Shown: positions 50,523 to 59,818, counted from the first letter of the stretch. The stretch is 64,000 bases of DNA from Phil1 sp964487565 (GCA_964487565.1 CAZARN010000003.1:1-64000), one strand, 5' to 3'. Notes: generated by a model not told the origin, from the letters alone. Numbers and translations: made by a program.

Positions 50523-52569
50523 GGATGCGGGCGGGGCGGTGTGGCGTATCGTCGCAAGGCATGTTTTCACCCCGTTCAACGCCTTCAACTTCGCAATCGG
50601 CGCGTGCATAGCGGCGGTGGGCGCGTATCAGGACATGCTCTATCTTGTCGTTGTGGCTGCGAACATACTCATCGGCATCGTGCAGGATATCCGTTCCAAA
50701 CGCATCGTGGACAAGCTTTCGCTGCTCGCTTCCCCTTCCGTGCGCGCGGTGCGCGGGGGAAAGACCGTCAATATAGCGCCGGAAGCGCTGTTGCAGGGGG
50801 AGACGTTCCGCCTCAAAAGGGGCGATCAGATATGCGCCGACGCGACCGTGAAGGACGGCGTGATATGCGTCAATGAAGCGCTGCTCACGGGTGAGGCCGA
50901 TCAAATCGAGAAGCGCGTCGGGGACACGCTTTTTTCGGGCAGCTTCGTCGTTGCCGGAACATGCGAGGCGACGGCGGATAAGGTCGGCGAGGATTGTTAT
51001 GCGGCGAAGATAACGCGCTTTGCGAAGAAGATCAGAAAAAACGATTCGGTAATCCTCCGCTCCCTCAACAGGATCGTGCGTTTTACGGGCCTTTTCATCA
51101 TACCGCTCGGCGCGGTGCTGTTCTATCAGAGCTATCGCGTTGCGAACGCGGGGCTTGCTTCGTCTGTGACGACCACCGCGGCCGCGCTGCTGGGCCTTTT
51201 GCCGAAGGGACTTGTGCTCCTCACAAGCGTGTCGCTTGCGGTGGGCGTGATAAGGCTCGGGAAGAAAAACACGCTCGTACAGGAGCTTTACGGGATCGAA
51301 TCCCTCGCGCGGGTCGACGTGCTGTGCATGGATAAAACCGGTACCCTGACAGACGCCGGTATGGAGTTTGACGGCTTCATATCAGCGGGGCGGACGCAGC
51401 CTGAGGAATGCCGGCGCATAGCCCGCGCGTTCTGCCATGCCTTCGCGGATGACGAAAGCGCAGTGATGACCGCGCTCAAAAAGGCCTTTGACGCCGATGA
51501 GGGCGCACAGGGCGAACCTGCCGCGTCCTTTTCTTCCGAAAGGGCATGGAGCGCGATCAAATACGATTCGCGGTTCATATATATGGGCGCGCCGGAAAAG
51601 CTGATGCGCGATCCGTCGGAAAGCATCGCGGCGGCGCAGCGGGAAGGGGCGCATGTGCTCGTTTTCGCGTCGTCGTCATGTCCGCCGGCCAATGCGCTGC
51701 CGCAGGATCTTCAAACAATATGCGCCGTGCGCTTTTTTGACAGGGTGCGTCCCGACGCGGCAAAGACGCTGCGCTATTTCGAGGATCAGGGCGTAAGGCT
51801 CGTCATCCTTTCCGGGGACAACGTCGACGCCGCGGCCTCCGTCGCGCGCCGCGCCGGTTTTTCGGGCAAAAGCGCGGACGCGGATATTCTGCTTTGCGAT
51901 GACGCGCCCGTGGACGCGATCGAAGAATACAGCGTGTTCGGGCGCGTGAAGCCGGAACAAAAGCTTGCATTTGTAAAAGCGCTCCAGCAAAAAGGGCATA
52001 CCGTCGGTATGCTCGGCGACGGCGTGAACGACGTGCTGGCCATCCGTCAGGCGGATTGCGGCGTGGCCCTCGCGTCCGGCTGCGACGCCGCGCGGAGGGC
52101 GGCGCGACTGGTGCTTATGGACAACAGCTTCGCCTCGCTGCCGGGTGTGGTTGGCGAAGGACGCCGCGTGGTGAACAACATAAGGCGCGTGGCCGCGTTC
52201 TTCTTGACCAAAACCTGTTTTTCGTTCATGCTCTCGCTCATTTGCGCGATCACCATGATGCAGTATCCGTTCAAACCGCTGCAACTGAGCATATATTCGA
52301 TCCTGTTTGAGGCGTTGCCGGCGCTGATACTCACATTCCGCGCCAATGCGGCAAGGATACGGGGGGATATCGTGAAGGACGCAATACGACGCGCCGTCCC
52401 ATATGCGGCGGCGGTCACGGCAGGCGCACTCGCCGCACAGTATATCGGTGCGGCTGAGCCATCGGTTTATGCGTTCATATGGATGTGCGGCGTCGGCGCG
52501 GCGCTTGTGCTGCGCGTGATGCTTGAAGGGCGCGGCCGGCAAAAAAGACATGCGGACGAGCTGTCCTGA
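50506..52569 (+). CDS. P-type cation-transporting ATPase (CtpE-like)
   Basis: A 687-residue P-type ATPase. Actuator motif LLTGEADQ at about 128-135, phosphorylation motif CMDKTGTLT at about 275-283 with the catalytic Asp, hinge GDGVNDVLAI in the P domain at about 504-513, and a PKGL sequence in the M4 segment (LLPKGLVLL), as in the mycobacterial CtpE group, which is linked to calcium uptake. No heavy-metal-binding domain or CPx motif is present. The cation is therefore likely Ca2+ or another hard cation, but this is family-based. Start 50506 has GGAGG five bases upstream. Confidence 0.88.
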   Translation: MTGKNKDAGGAVWRIVARHVFTPFNAFNFAIGACIAAVGAYQDMLYLVVVAANILIGIVQDIRSKRIVDKLSLLASPSVRAVRGGKTVNIAPEALLQGETFRLKRGDQICADATVKDGVICVNEALLTGEADQIEKRVGDTLFSGSFVVAGTCEATADKVGEDCYAAKITRFAKKIRKNDSVILRSLNRIVRFTGLFIIPLGAVLFYQSYRVANAGLASSVTTTAAALLGLLPKGLVLLTSVSLAVGVIRLGKKNTLVQELYGIESLARVDVLCMDKTGTLTDAGMEFDGFISAGRTQPEECRRIARAFCHAFADDESAVMTALKKAFDADEGAQGEPAASFSSERAWSAIKYDSRFIYMGAPEKLMRDPSESIAAAQREGAHVLVFASSSCPPANALPQDLQTICAVRFFDRVRPDAAKTLRYFEDQGVRLVILSGDNVDAAASVARRAGFSGKSADADILLCDDAPVDAIEEYSVFGRVKPEQKLAFVKALQQKGHTVGMLGDGVNDVLAIRQADCGVALASGCDAARRAARLVLMDNSFASLPGVVGEGRRVVNNIRRVAAFFLTKTCFSFMLSLICAITMMQYPFKPLQLSIYSILFEALPALILTFRANAARIRGDIVKDAIRRAVPYAAAVTAGALAAQYIGAAEPSVYAFIWMCGVGAALVLRVMLEGRGRQKRHADELS

Positions 52570-52587
52570 AGCTGCGCTTGGGAAAGC

Positions 52588-53265
52588 TCAGTCCCCGATG
52601 ATTATGTTTTCGGGAATGACGCGAAGCGAATCCGAGGGAATGTAATGCACGCGGCGACTGAGCGCGACAGCCCGGGCGATCTTGCGTTCCGCTTCGGCGC
52701 CGTCAATGCCCAGTATGTTGAGATGGATGCGGTTTTTGATCGTGACCACATCCTCGACCGATATGGTTTGGAAGCATTCCGCCTGCGAGGATATGAGCTT
52801 GCACTCTATGCTGGTGAGCAGCATGGAATAAAGCCGCTTCTGATCCTCGTCCATTTTTAAGCCCATATACTCACATTCCATGCAGAAATCGCGCAAAATG
52901 CAGCTTTCAAGGTATTTTTCGGCGATGCTGTGGCGGATGAGGTCAATATAGAAGCGCTTTATGTTGCTGTTGGCAACAAGATAATCTATGACGAGCCTGC
53001 CCTGCGCAATGCTCGTGTATATCACGTCCTCCTCATTTTTGAAGAACATCTCGCCCATGAGGGAGGAAAAGGCCTTGTCGATATCCTCAAACAGAATGGC
53101 GGCGATATTTTCCGTGCTGCCGAAATAATGATGTATAAGCCCGCGGTTTACGCCGGCATGATCCGCGATCTGCTGCTGCGAGGTATTATACAGCCCGTTA
53201 ATAAAAAACAGTTCGCTTGCACTGTCGAGTATCTTTTTGCGTGTGATCTCGCTTTTTTCTGCCAT
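52588..53265 (-). CDS. TetR family transcriptional regulator
   Basis: A 225-residue regulator. The N-terminal helix-turn-helix at about 8-52 (ILDSASELFFINGLYNTSQQQIADHAGVNRGLIHHYFG, shortened here as TSQQQIADHAGVNRGLIHHY) is clear; the rest is a helical ligand-binding domain of unknown specificity. It is divergent from the arginine-derivative operon beginning at 53641, whose promoter is overlapped by an inverted repeat, so it most likely represses that operon until a substrate is present. RBS GGAGG, with somewhat long spacing. Confidence 0.92.
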   Translation of the reverse strand: MAEKSEITRKKILDSASELFFINGLYNTSQQQIADHAGVNRGLIHHYFGSTENIAAILFEDIDKAFSSLMGEMFFKNEEDVIYTSIAQGRLVIDYLVANSNIKRFYIDLIRHSIAEKYLESCILRDFCMECEYMGLKMDEDQKRLYSMLLTSIECKLISSQAECFQTISVEDVVTIKNRIHLNILGIDGAEAERKIARAVALSRRVHYIPSDSLRVIPENIIIGD

Positions 53266-53410
53266 TTTGGCTCATGCCCTCCAACGCGCTGAATATGATC
53301 ATTTTTATCATTTTATCATATAACCGCCGGTTTTGCCATTCCGGCGCACATATATACAAATGCGTCATGTGATATGGATGTATATTTATTATATAAAAAA
53401 TGAATTTAGC

Positions 53411-53440
53411 TATTGACAAAAATCGGCGTCAATATATAAT
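53411..53440 (+). promoter_or_regulatory. Promoter with overlapping TetR-type operator
   Basis: TTGACA (53413) and TATAAT (53435) are 16 bases apart. A perfect inverted repeat TATTGAC-N10-GTCAATA spans 53411-53434, covering the -35 element and spacer, exactly where a repressor would block RNA polymerase. The stretch 53441-53640 is a leader of about 190 bases with a TCCCC/GGGGA hairpin near 53524 and a possible 13-codon reading frame (53590-53631); I see no other gene in 53266-53640. Confidence 0.75.
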
Positions 53441-53640
53441 ATTTAGCAAGTGATAATTTCAAAGCGATAATGACCGCAACATTTAAAAAGAACCAAACCT
53501 AAAAGAAAAAATCCAATTGTCCTGTTCCCCGGGAGGGGATCTGAGCACGGCCGTGGAAAGCGCCGCATCCGTACGGAAGGAGGGGCGGTTTGATTCGTGC
53601 GCTTCAATTCGGTATACACTTTTATGAATGAGGAGCTGCT

Positions 53641-54411
53641 ATGTTCAAAAACGTGATCGTAAGAAGGCCCTGTAAGGCCATGATTTCCGGAATAACTTCG
53701 GCGCCCGGGTTGGGCAGACCGGATTATGAGTTGGCGCTGAAAGAGCACGACGCATATATAGCGGCGTTGAGATCCTGCGGCGTTGAGGTGACAGTGCTGG
53801 AGGCGGACGAGGATTATCCGGATTCGTGCTTTGTCGAGGATCCCGCCGTGATAACGCGCAAGTGCGCCATAATCACAAATCCGGGCGCGCCCACGAGACG
53901 GGGCGAGGCGATGAGGATACTTCCCGTGATACAGAAGTTTTTTGCCGCGGAGGATATCGAGTTCATAAAGGATCCCGGTACGCTTGAGGGCGGCGATGTG
54001 ATGATGGTCGGGGATCATTTCTATGTCGGCCGCAGCGCCCGCACGAACGAGGAAGGCATACGTCAGTTCATCGCAATACTGAACAGGCACGGACTGACCG
54101 GCTCCGAGGTACCGCTTGAGCTGGTGCTTCACCTCAAGACGGGCGTGAACTATATCGAGAACAACAACATGCTCGTTTGCGGTGAGTTCATCGACAAGCC
54201 CGATTTTGCAAAATATAACAAGATCGTGATCCCCGAACAGGAAGCGTATGCCGCCAACTGTATCTGGATGAACGGCACGGTGATCGTACCGACGGGCTAT
54301 CCCACGGTTGAAAAGAAGGTGCGCGAGGCGGGCTATCCCGTGCTGCTTGTGGATACTTCCGAATATCGCAAGCTCGACGGGGGACTTTCGTGCCTTTCGC
54401 TGAGGTTCTGA
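53641..54411 (+). CDS. Dimethylarginine dimethylaminohydrolase (DDAH) family protein
   Basis: A 256-residue member of the guanidine-modifying superfamily. Substrate and catalytic signatures of DDAH are visible: DSCFVEDPAVI at about 61-71, GTLEGGDVMMV at about 116-126, the catalytic His in LVLHLKTGVNYIE at about 161-173, and the nucleophile Cys near the C-terminus in GGLSCLSLRF. DDAH hydrolyses N-methylated arginines to citrulline and methylamine; related enzymes act on arginine or other guanidino acids. First gene of an operon with a transporter, peptidases and a second family member. RBS GAGGAG. Confidence 0.88.
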   Translation: MFKNVIVRRPCKAMISGITSAPGLGRPDYELALKEHDAYIAALRSCGVEVTVLEADEDYPDSCFVEDPAVITRKCAIITNPGAPTRRGEAMRILPVIQKFFAAEDIEFIKDPGTLEGGDVMMVGDHFYVGRSARTNEEGIRQFIAILNRHGLTGSEVPLELVLHLKTGVNYIENNNMLVCGEFIDKPDFAKYNKIVIPEQEAYAANCIWMNGTVIVPTGYPTVEKKVREAGYPVLLVDTSEYRKLDGGLSCLSLRF

Positions 54412-54445
54412 CCGAATAAAAGGAGCTAAACAGGAAGGAGCAATT

Positions 54446-55840
54446 ATGGAATCGCTTACAAAAAAGAAGTTCAAATTCCCAAGCAGTATAATAATCCTGT
54501 TCATCCTGATCTGTATCGTAACTTTGATGACCTATATCGTGCCGGCCGGCAATTTCGAGCGCGTCACAAATGAGGCGGGCATCACAACGGTGGATGCGGC
54601 CTCGTATACCCTCGCGGAGCAGACGCCGGTCAACCCGTTCCGCCTTTTCGTATCCATCTATGACGGGTTTATCGATGGTTCGTCCATCATATTCCTCATC
54701 ATATTCGGTTACTTCTGGGTGTTCTCCGTCGTCGGCAGCGGCGCCGTGACGGCCGGGATCGAAAGGCTGCTCAAGGGCAAAGCCAGGGATTCGAAGCTGT
54801 TCATACCCATCGCGTTTCTGGTGTTTGCCATCGCAGGATCAACCTATGGAGAGTTTGAAACCGTTTATGGGTTGATACCGATTTTTGTCGCGCTTGCCAT
54901 CGCGATGGGCTATGATGCGATCGTGGGCGTGGGCATATGCTTTGTCGGCGTTGCAACGGGCTTTGCTTCCGCCACCACCAATCCCTTCACCATAGGGATC
55001 GCGCAGTCCTATGCGGAGCTGCCGCTTTTCTCGGGCCTTGGCCTCAGGTGGATAATATTCGTCTGCTTCAGCGCGCTTGCCGTCATATACCTGATGAAGT
55101 ATGCGGACAAGGTGAAAAAGGACCCTGTCAAGAGTGTCGTATACGGCGAGGACTTCTCTTCCTTCACGGTGAACACAAGCGAAGAGGTACCTTTCACAAC
55201 AACGCACAAGATACTCCTTATAGGTATGATACTGACCATCGCCATGATAGTTGTCGGCACGCTGACGCTTGGCTGGTGGATAGGCGAAATGAGCGCGGTG
55301 TTCCTCATTTCGGGCATCGTATCACAGATAATCGCAAGGAAAAAAGCCGAGGATATCGCAAAATGCCTTATCACCGCCTGCGCGGAGATGTCCGTGGCGG
55401 TCGTTGTGGTCGGCCTTTCAAGGACGATACTGAGCATACTCACCAAGGGAAACATAATCGACACGGTGATATACGCCCTTTATCAGCCGATGAAGAACGC
55501 GCCGACATGGCTTGTCGGCATACTGATGCTTGTCTCGCAGAACATCATAAACTTCTTCATACCCTCCGGCTCCGGCCAGGCGGCCGCCATCATGCCGATA
55601 ATGACCCCGCTTGCGGACCTTGCGGGCATCAACAGGCAGATCGCCGTGCTTGCATATCAGTTCGGCGACGGTTATTCCAACATGCTTTGGCCGACGGCCG
55701 GCTGCGCCGTTGCGTGCGGCATTTCCAGAATACCTCTTGGCAAATGGTATAAGTTTTTCCTGCCCCTGTTCGGGCTGATGTTTGTGTTGCAGGCGATATT
55801 TATCATTGTGGCCGTGCTCATAAATTACGGGCCGTTTTGA
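54446..55840 (+). CDS. YfcC family amino acid/carboxylate transporter
   Basis: A 464-residue membrane protein with 11-12 hydrophobic segments of the YfcC/ArcD-like ion transporter superfamily. Conserved segments are TYIVPAGNFER at about 29-39, GSTYGEFETVYGLIPIFVAL at about 132-151 (shortened) and NFFIPSGSGQAAAIMPIM at about 371-388. Relatives carry basic amino acids or dicarboxylates, including arginine/ornithine exchange. Lying between guanidino-hydrolase and peptidase genes it probably imports the operon's substrate. RBS AAGGAG. Confidence 0.88.
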   Translation: MESLTKKKFKFPSSIIILFILICIVTLMTYIVPAGNFERVTNEAGITTVDAASYTLAEQTPVNPFRLFVSIYDGFIDGSSIIFLIIFGYFWVFSVVGSGAVTAGIERLLKGKARDSKLFIPIAFLVFAIAGSTYGEFETVYGLIPIFVALAIAMGYDAIVGVGICFVGVATGFASATTNPFTIGIAQSYAELPLFSGLGLRWIIFVCFSALAVIYLMKYADKVKKDPVKSVVYGEDFSSFTVNTSEEVPFTTTHKILLIGMILTIAMIVVGTLTLGWWIGEMSAVFLISGIVSQIIARKKAEDIAKCLITACAEMSVAVVVVGLSRTILSILTKGNIIDTVIYALYQPMKNAPTWLVGILMLVSQNIINFFIPSGSGQAAAIMPIMTPLADLAGINRQIAVLAYQFGDGYSNMLWPTAGCAVACGISRIPLGKWYKFFLPLFGLMFVLQAIFIIVAVLINYGPF

Positions 55841-55871
55841 TAAACAGCCGACCTGAGGGAGGGCGAATATA

Positions 55872-57086
55872 ATGCGCGATAATGCTGATCTTGAATTGAA
55901 GCTGATCGACAGGCTGAAAACAGACGTGTTGCCCGGACTTGCGCCGGAGATGATCGCGCTGAGCGATCGCATGGCGCTTAATCCGGAAACCGGCGGACAG
56001 GAGTTTGAAAGCTCCAAAATGATGGTGGAGCTGCTGCGCAAAGCGGGGATAGAAACGGAATATCCTTTTTGCGATATGCCCACAGCGTTTCGCGCAAGGA
56101 TAAACCCGGGCAGGGAACCGCGCTGCGCCCTGCTTGCCGAATATGACGCGCTGCGCGGCTTCGGCCATGCGTGCGGACATTGCGCAAGCGGCAGCGCCTC
56201 CCTCATGGCGGCGCTTGCGCTCAACAGCGTCAAGGATGAGCTTGATTTCGGCGTTGATCTTATCGGCACGCCGGATGAGGAGATACTCGGCTGCAAGGCG
56301 ACCATGGCCGACAAGCACGTTTTTGACGGGTATGCTTTTGCCGCGATGGTCCACATGGCGGCGGAAAACATGGCGGTTTCCAACTTCATCGCGCTCGATG
56401 CGATGACGATCGAATTTTTCGGCCAGGCGGCGCATGCCGCCGCCCAGCCGGAAAAGGGACGCAATGCCCTGAACGCCGCGAGGCTGTTCTTTGACGCGAT
56501 CGATATGATGCGTCAGCATATACCGCAAAGCGCGAGGCTGCACGGCTATATAATCGAAGGGGGCAAGGCGTCCAACATTGTGCCGGATTATTCAAGCGTC
56601 GAATTCCTTTCACGCGCGCCTCAGCGCGCGCAGCTCAACGGCATAACCGAGTGGGTGCGCGATTGCGTCAAAGCGGCCGCGCTGGCCACGCATACGGAAT
56701 ATAAAATGAGTCAGCTCGGTGAGCCGTTCCATGACCTCTATATCTCCCCTTCGGGCGGGAAGCTTCTCGCGGGGATATTTTCCGATATGGGGCTTGAGTA
56801 CACAAATCCGGGCGAGGGCGGTTCCGGCTCATCGGACATAGGCAACGTGGACTATATATGCCCCGCGTTCCATCCTAACATGGGCATAGGCAAGGGCCTT
56901 TGCCCGCATACGGCGCCGTTTGCCGCAGCCATGACGGGCGAGGGCGCCCACACGGCGATCATTCGCAGCGCGGAATATCTCATAAGGCTGTGCTTTGCGC
57001 TCTTTTTCCATCCGGATACGCTCAAACGCATCACGGATGAGCACGACGCATACAGGGGCGCCGCAAACGCTCAGACGGGAGCCTGA
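55872..57086 (+). CDS. M20 family amidohydrolase (AbgB-like)
   Basis: A 404-residue M20D-type metallopeptidase. Metal ligands are in FGHACGHCASGS at about 97-108, GTPDEEILG at about 134-142 and the second domain's AAHAAAQPEKGRNA at about 192-205, as in p-aminobenzoyl-glutamate and N-acyl-amino acid hydrolases. It would cleave an amide or peptide in the cytoplasm, perhaps freeing an arginine derivative from an acyl or dipeptide form. Signal sequence absent. RBS GGGAGGGCG close to the ATG. Confidence 0.88.
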   Translation: MRDNADLELKLIDRLKTDVLPGLAPEMIALSDRMALNPETGGQEFESSKMMVELLRKAGIETEYPFCDMPTAFRARINPGREPRCALLAEYDALRGFGHACGHCASGSASLMAALALNSVKDELDFGVDLIGTPDEEILGCKATMADKHVFDGYAFAAMVHMAAENMAVSNFIALDAMTIEFFGQAAHAAAQPEKGRNALNAARLFFDAIDMMRQHIPQSARLHGYIIEGGKASNIVPDYSSVEFLSRAPQRAQLNGITEWVRDCVKAAALATHTEYKMSQLGEPFHDLYISPSGGKLLAGIFSDMGLEYTNPGEGGSGSSDIGNVDYICPAFHPNMGIGKGLCPHTAPFAAAMTGEGAHTAIIRSAEYLIRLCFALFFHPDTLKRITDEHDAYRGAANAQTGA

Positions 57087-57088
57087 AT

Positions 57089-57964
57089 ATGGAATACGGC
57101 TGTCAATCCATGACCGGAAGAATGCGCGCGGTGCTGATCAAAAGACCGGAGGACGCTTTCATCGGCCAACGGTATCTCGAGAAGCACTGGCAGGAATACA
57201 AATACACGGGTTGTCCGGATTATGACAAGGTGATCGCGGAATATAACCGTTTTGAAGAAATACTCAAACAATATGCGGACGTGATATACTATCTGCCGCG
57301 CGACGCGCGCACGGGCATGGATTCGATCTACGCGCACGATTCGCTCAAAATCACATCGAAGGGCGCCGTGTATTTTCCCATGGGTAAGGCGCTGCGCGCG
57401 AAGGAATCGATTGCGGCGGAGGAATATCTGCTCTCGATCGGGGTACCGACGCTCGGTCGGATAGAGGCGCCGGCTAAGATCGAGGGCGGGGACGTGTTGT
57501 GGATCGACGAGCGCACGGTTGCGATAGGCCGCAACTACCGCACGAATCAGCTCGGCATAAACCGCTTCAGGGAGCTTACGCGGGATTGCGTGGATGAATA
57601 TATAATCGTCCCCATGCCGCACGGCGACGGGGAAGACGCCTGCTTGCACCTGATGAGCATCATAAGCTTTGTGGACACGAAGAAGGCGGCGGTATATTCA
57701 AGATATATGCCCGTGCCTTTCAGGGAGTTTTTGCTTGAACGCGGGATAGAGCTTATCGAATGCGGCGATGAAGAATACGACATGCTCGGCACAAACATAC
57801 TGTGTCTCGCGCCGGGCGTGTGCGTGATGATGGCGGGCTGTCCCGAAATGGCGGATAAGCTCCGCGGGGCGGGAATTAAGCTTCTGACTTATGAGGGCAT
57901 GGAGCTTTCATTCAAGGGCACGGGCGGGCCGACCTGCCTTACATGCCCCATTTTGCGGGAGTGA
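57089..57964 (+). CDS. Arginine deiminase/amidinotransferase superfamily hydrolase
   Basis: A 291-residue second member of the guanidine-modifying superfamily. Motifs: SIYAHDSLKIT (acidic residues contacting the guanidino group) at about 75-85, KIEGGDVLWI at about 130-139, catalytic His in MPHGDGEDACLHL at about 174-186 and the C-terminal nucleophile Cys in GGPTCLTCPI at about 278-287, closer to arginine deiminase and amidinotransferase endings than to DDAH. Two different family members in one operon suggest sequential or alternative guanidino substrates. Starts three bases after the M20 gene. Confidence 0.82.
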   Translation: MEYGCQSMTGRMRAVLIKRPEDAFIGQRYLEKHWQEYKYTGCPDYDKVIAEYNRFEEILKQYADVIYYLPRDARTGMDSIYAHDSLKITSKGAVYFPMGKALRAKESIAAEEYLLSIGVPTLGRIEAPAKIEGGDVLWIDERTVAIGRNYRTNQLGINRFRELTRDCVDEYIIVPMPHGDGEDACLHLMSIISFVDTKKAAVYSRYMPVPFREFLLERGIELIECGDEEYDMLGTNILCLAPGVCVMMAGCPEMADKLRGAGIKLLTYEGMELSFKGTGGPTCLTCPILRE

Positions 57965-57974
57965 ACGCAGGGCG

Positions 57975-59642
57975 ATGGATATAAAAAGCGAGCTTCTTGA
58001 GGGGATCGGCGCGCGCATAAAGGAAATAATGTATGGATATGTCGCAAGGCAAAGCGTGACCTGCACGCCGCGGGAAAACACCGCCGCCGAATATTTCACC
58101 GATTTTTTTGACGGTACCGCGTATTTTTCTGCGCATCCGGCGCAAAACGGCGTTATCAGGATCGACGGCGATCCGCTGGATCGCAGCGCGAGGTTCGCCC
58201 TCTATGTTGGCAAAAGTCCCAAAACCGTGGTGATGATCCATCATTTTGACGTTGTGAGCGATGATGATTATGGGTGTTTTTCACGCCTTGCATATTCGCC
58301 GGACGCGCTTTACGCGGCGCTTGAGCAGGCGCGCGACACGCTGCCCGGCGACGCGCAGAGCGATATGGAGGGCGGCGGATTCATATTCGGCCACGGCGTA
58401 TGCGATATGAAGGGCGGCGCGGCCATACAGATGGCGCTGCTTGAAAGGATCGCCGGAAATGATGCGTGCGAAGGCTCCCTGATGGTCGTCGGCGTGCCTG
58501 ACGAGGAGGATATGTCCGCCGGCATGAGGGCGGCCGTCCCCGCGCTGAAACGGATAGGCGAGGAATACGGCCTCGAATATGTGCTGTGCATCAATTCTGA
58601 ACCGCATCAACGCAAAAGTCCGGATGTCGGCGTCATCTCCACGGGGTCGATCGGCAAGCTGCTGCCGTTTGTGTATGTGCGCGGCAGGATGGCGCACGCT
58701 GGCAAGGCGCTTGAGGGACTGAATCCCGCAGGCGTCATGGCCGAGATAATAATGCGCACGGAGGCGGCCCCCACGTTTGCGGACAGCGCACTTGGCGAAA
58801 GCGCGCCCCCGCCGACATGGCTTTTCGTGAAGGACGACAAGCTTTGCTATGATGTTTCCATGCCGCGCGCAATATTCGGCTGCATGAGTATGCTGACGTT
58901 GAGCCTTTCGCCTTCTCAGGTGATGGAGCGCATCAGGACCGTGTGCGTGAGTGCGTTCAACGCGGCCGTCAACAGGGTGTATCTTGCAAGACAGGCCTGC
59001 GGGGTGCGCAACAACGCCGCCGAAAGATGGAAGTGCAGCGTGATGTCCTTCGGTGAAGCGCTGCGTGAAGCGCAAAAGAAGCGCGGCGACGCCTTCATGG
59101 CTGAATACGAAGAGGAATACGCATCAATCGCGCGGTCGATATCGGACGCGAAGCTTACGATGGCGGACGCCCAGCAAAAACTGACGGAGTTCGTTGCGCA
59201 CGCGCTCGGCGATGCGCCGGTGGTGATATACGGACTTGTTCCGCCGTATTATCCGCATGTTGACGGATCGGCGACGGAAAGGTTCCCCGGCTTTGCGCGG
59301 ACGCTTGCGGAACATCTCATCTCATACGCCGATGAGAGGCTGCGCGTGCAGTATGGGCGCGAGGTGTTCTACACCGGCATATCGGACCTGAGTTATATCG
59401 CCTGCCGCGACGTGCGGCCGGAGGAAACAGCGCGGTTCATGCCCCTCATGGGAACGCCTTACAGGCTGCCGCTTGAGGAAATGGAGCAGACAGCGATGCC
59501 ATGCATAAATATCGGGCCATGGGGCAAGGAGTTCCATAAGCTCACCGAGAGAGTGAACACGCGCGACCTGTTTGAGATAACGCCGGCGCTTATACTGGAG
59601 GCGATAGCCTTCACGCTTGGCATGAAGGAGGAAAGACATTGA
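57975..59642 (+). CDS. RocB-like M20 family peptidase
   Basis: A 555-residue M20 metallopeptidase of the RocB branch, named for an arginine-utilisation operon gene of B. subtilis. Metal-site motifs are VMIHHFDVV at about 86-94, FGHGVCDMKGG at about 137-147 with bridging Asp, and GVPDEEDMSAG at about 175-185. The large insert after about residue 300 is typical of the family. Exact substrate unknown; an arginine-containing peptide or acyl-arginine is plausible here. Starts 11 bases after the previous gene; start 57975 is chosen by GCAGGGCG. Confidence 0.85.
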   Translation: MDIKSELLEGIGARIKEIMYGYVARQSVTCTPRENTAAEYFTDFFDGTAYFSAHPAQNGVIRIDGDPLDRSARFALYVGKSPKTVVMIHHFDVVSDDDYGCFSRLAYSPDALYAALEQARDTLPGDAQSDMEGGGFIFGHGVCDMKGGAAIQMALLERIAGNDACEGSLMVVGVPDEEDMSAGMRAAVPALKRIGEEYGLEYVLCINSEPHQRKSPDVGVISTGSIGKLLPFVYVRGRMAHAGKALEGLNPAGVMAEIIMRTEAAPTFADSALGESAPPPTWLFVKDDKLCYDVSMPRAIFGCMSMLTLSLSPSQVMERIRTVCVSAFNAAVNRVYLARQACGVRNNAAERWKCSVMSFGEALREAQKKRGDAFMAEYEEEYASIARSISDAKLTMADAQQKLTEFVAHALGDAPVVIYGLVPPYYPHVDGSATERFPGFARTLAEHLISYADERLRVQYGREVFYTGISDLSYIACRDVRPEETARFMPLMGTPYRLPLEEMEQTAMPCINIGPWGKEFHKLTERVNTRDLFEITPALILEAIAFTLGMKEERH

Positions 59643-59818
59643 ATAAAACCCTGATGACGATCATATATATAATGTTTGCGGCGACGATACTGTGCTTCCT
59701 CGCCTATCTTGTCATAAAAGCGGAATGGCTGGGCTTTGCCGCGGGGGCGGGGTGCGTGGCTGCAAGCGCGGTTTATCTGACAGGCAAAAAGATCGCCTCG
59801 CATAAAACCAAAAAATGA
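59639..59818 (+). CDS. Small two-helix membrane protein, TTG start
   Basis: A 59-residue protein with hydrophobic segments at about 5-25 and 30-48 and a basic tail ending KKIASHKTKK. The start TTG overlaps the RocB-like stop (TTGA) and AAGGAGG lies nine bases upstream, so it belongs to the arginine-derivative operon and is translationally coupled. No family is recognised; it may assist the transporter. A bidirectional terminator follows. Confidence 0.7.
   Translation: MNKTLMTIIYIMFAATILCFLAYLVIKAEWLGFAAGAGCVAASAVYLTGKKIASHKTKK

Noticed and set aside
53441..53640. Guanidine riboswitch (ykkC or mini-ykkC) in the leader of the arginine-derivative operon
   Set aside because: Two ACGG sequences occur, but their flanks do not form the required ACGR-loop stems, and no ykkC-type core is visible.
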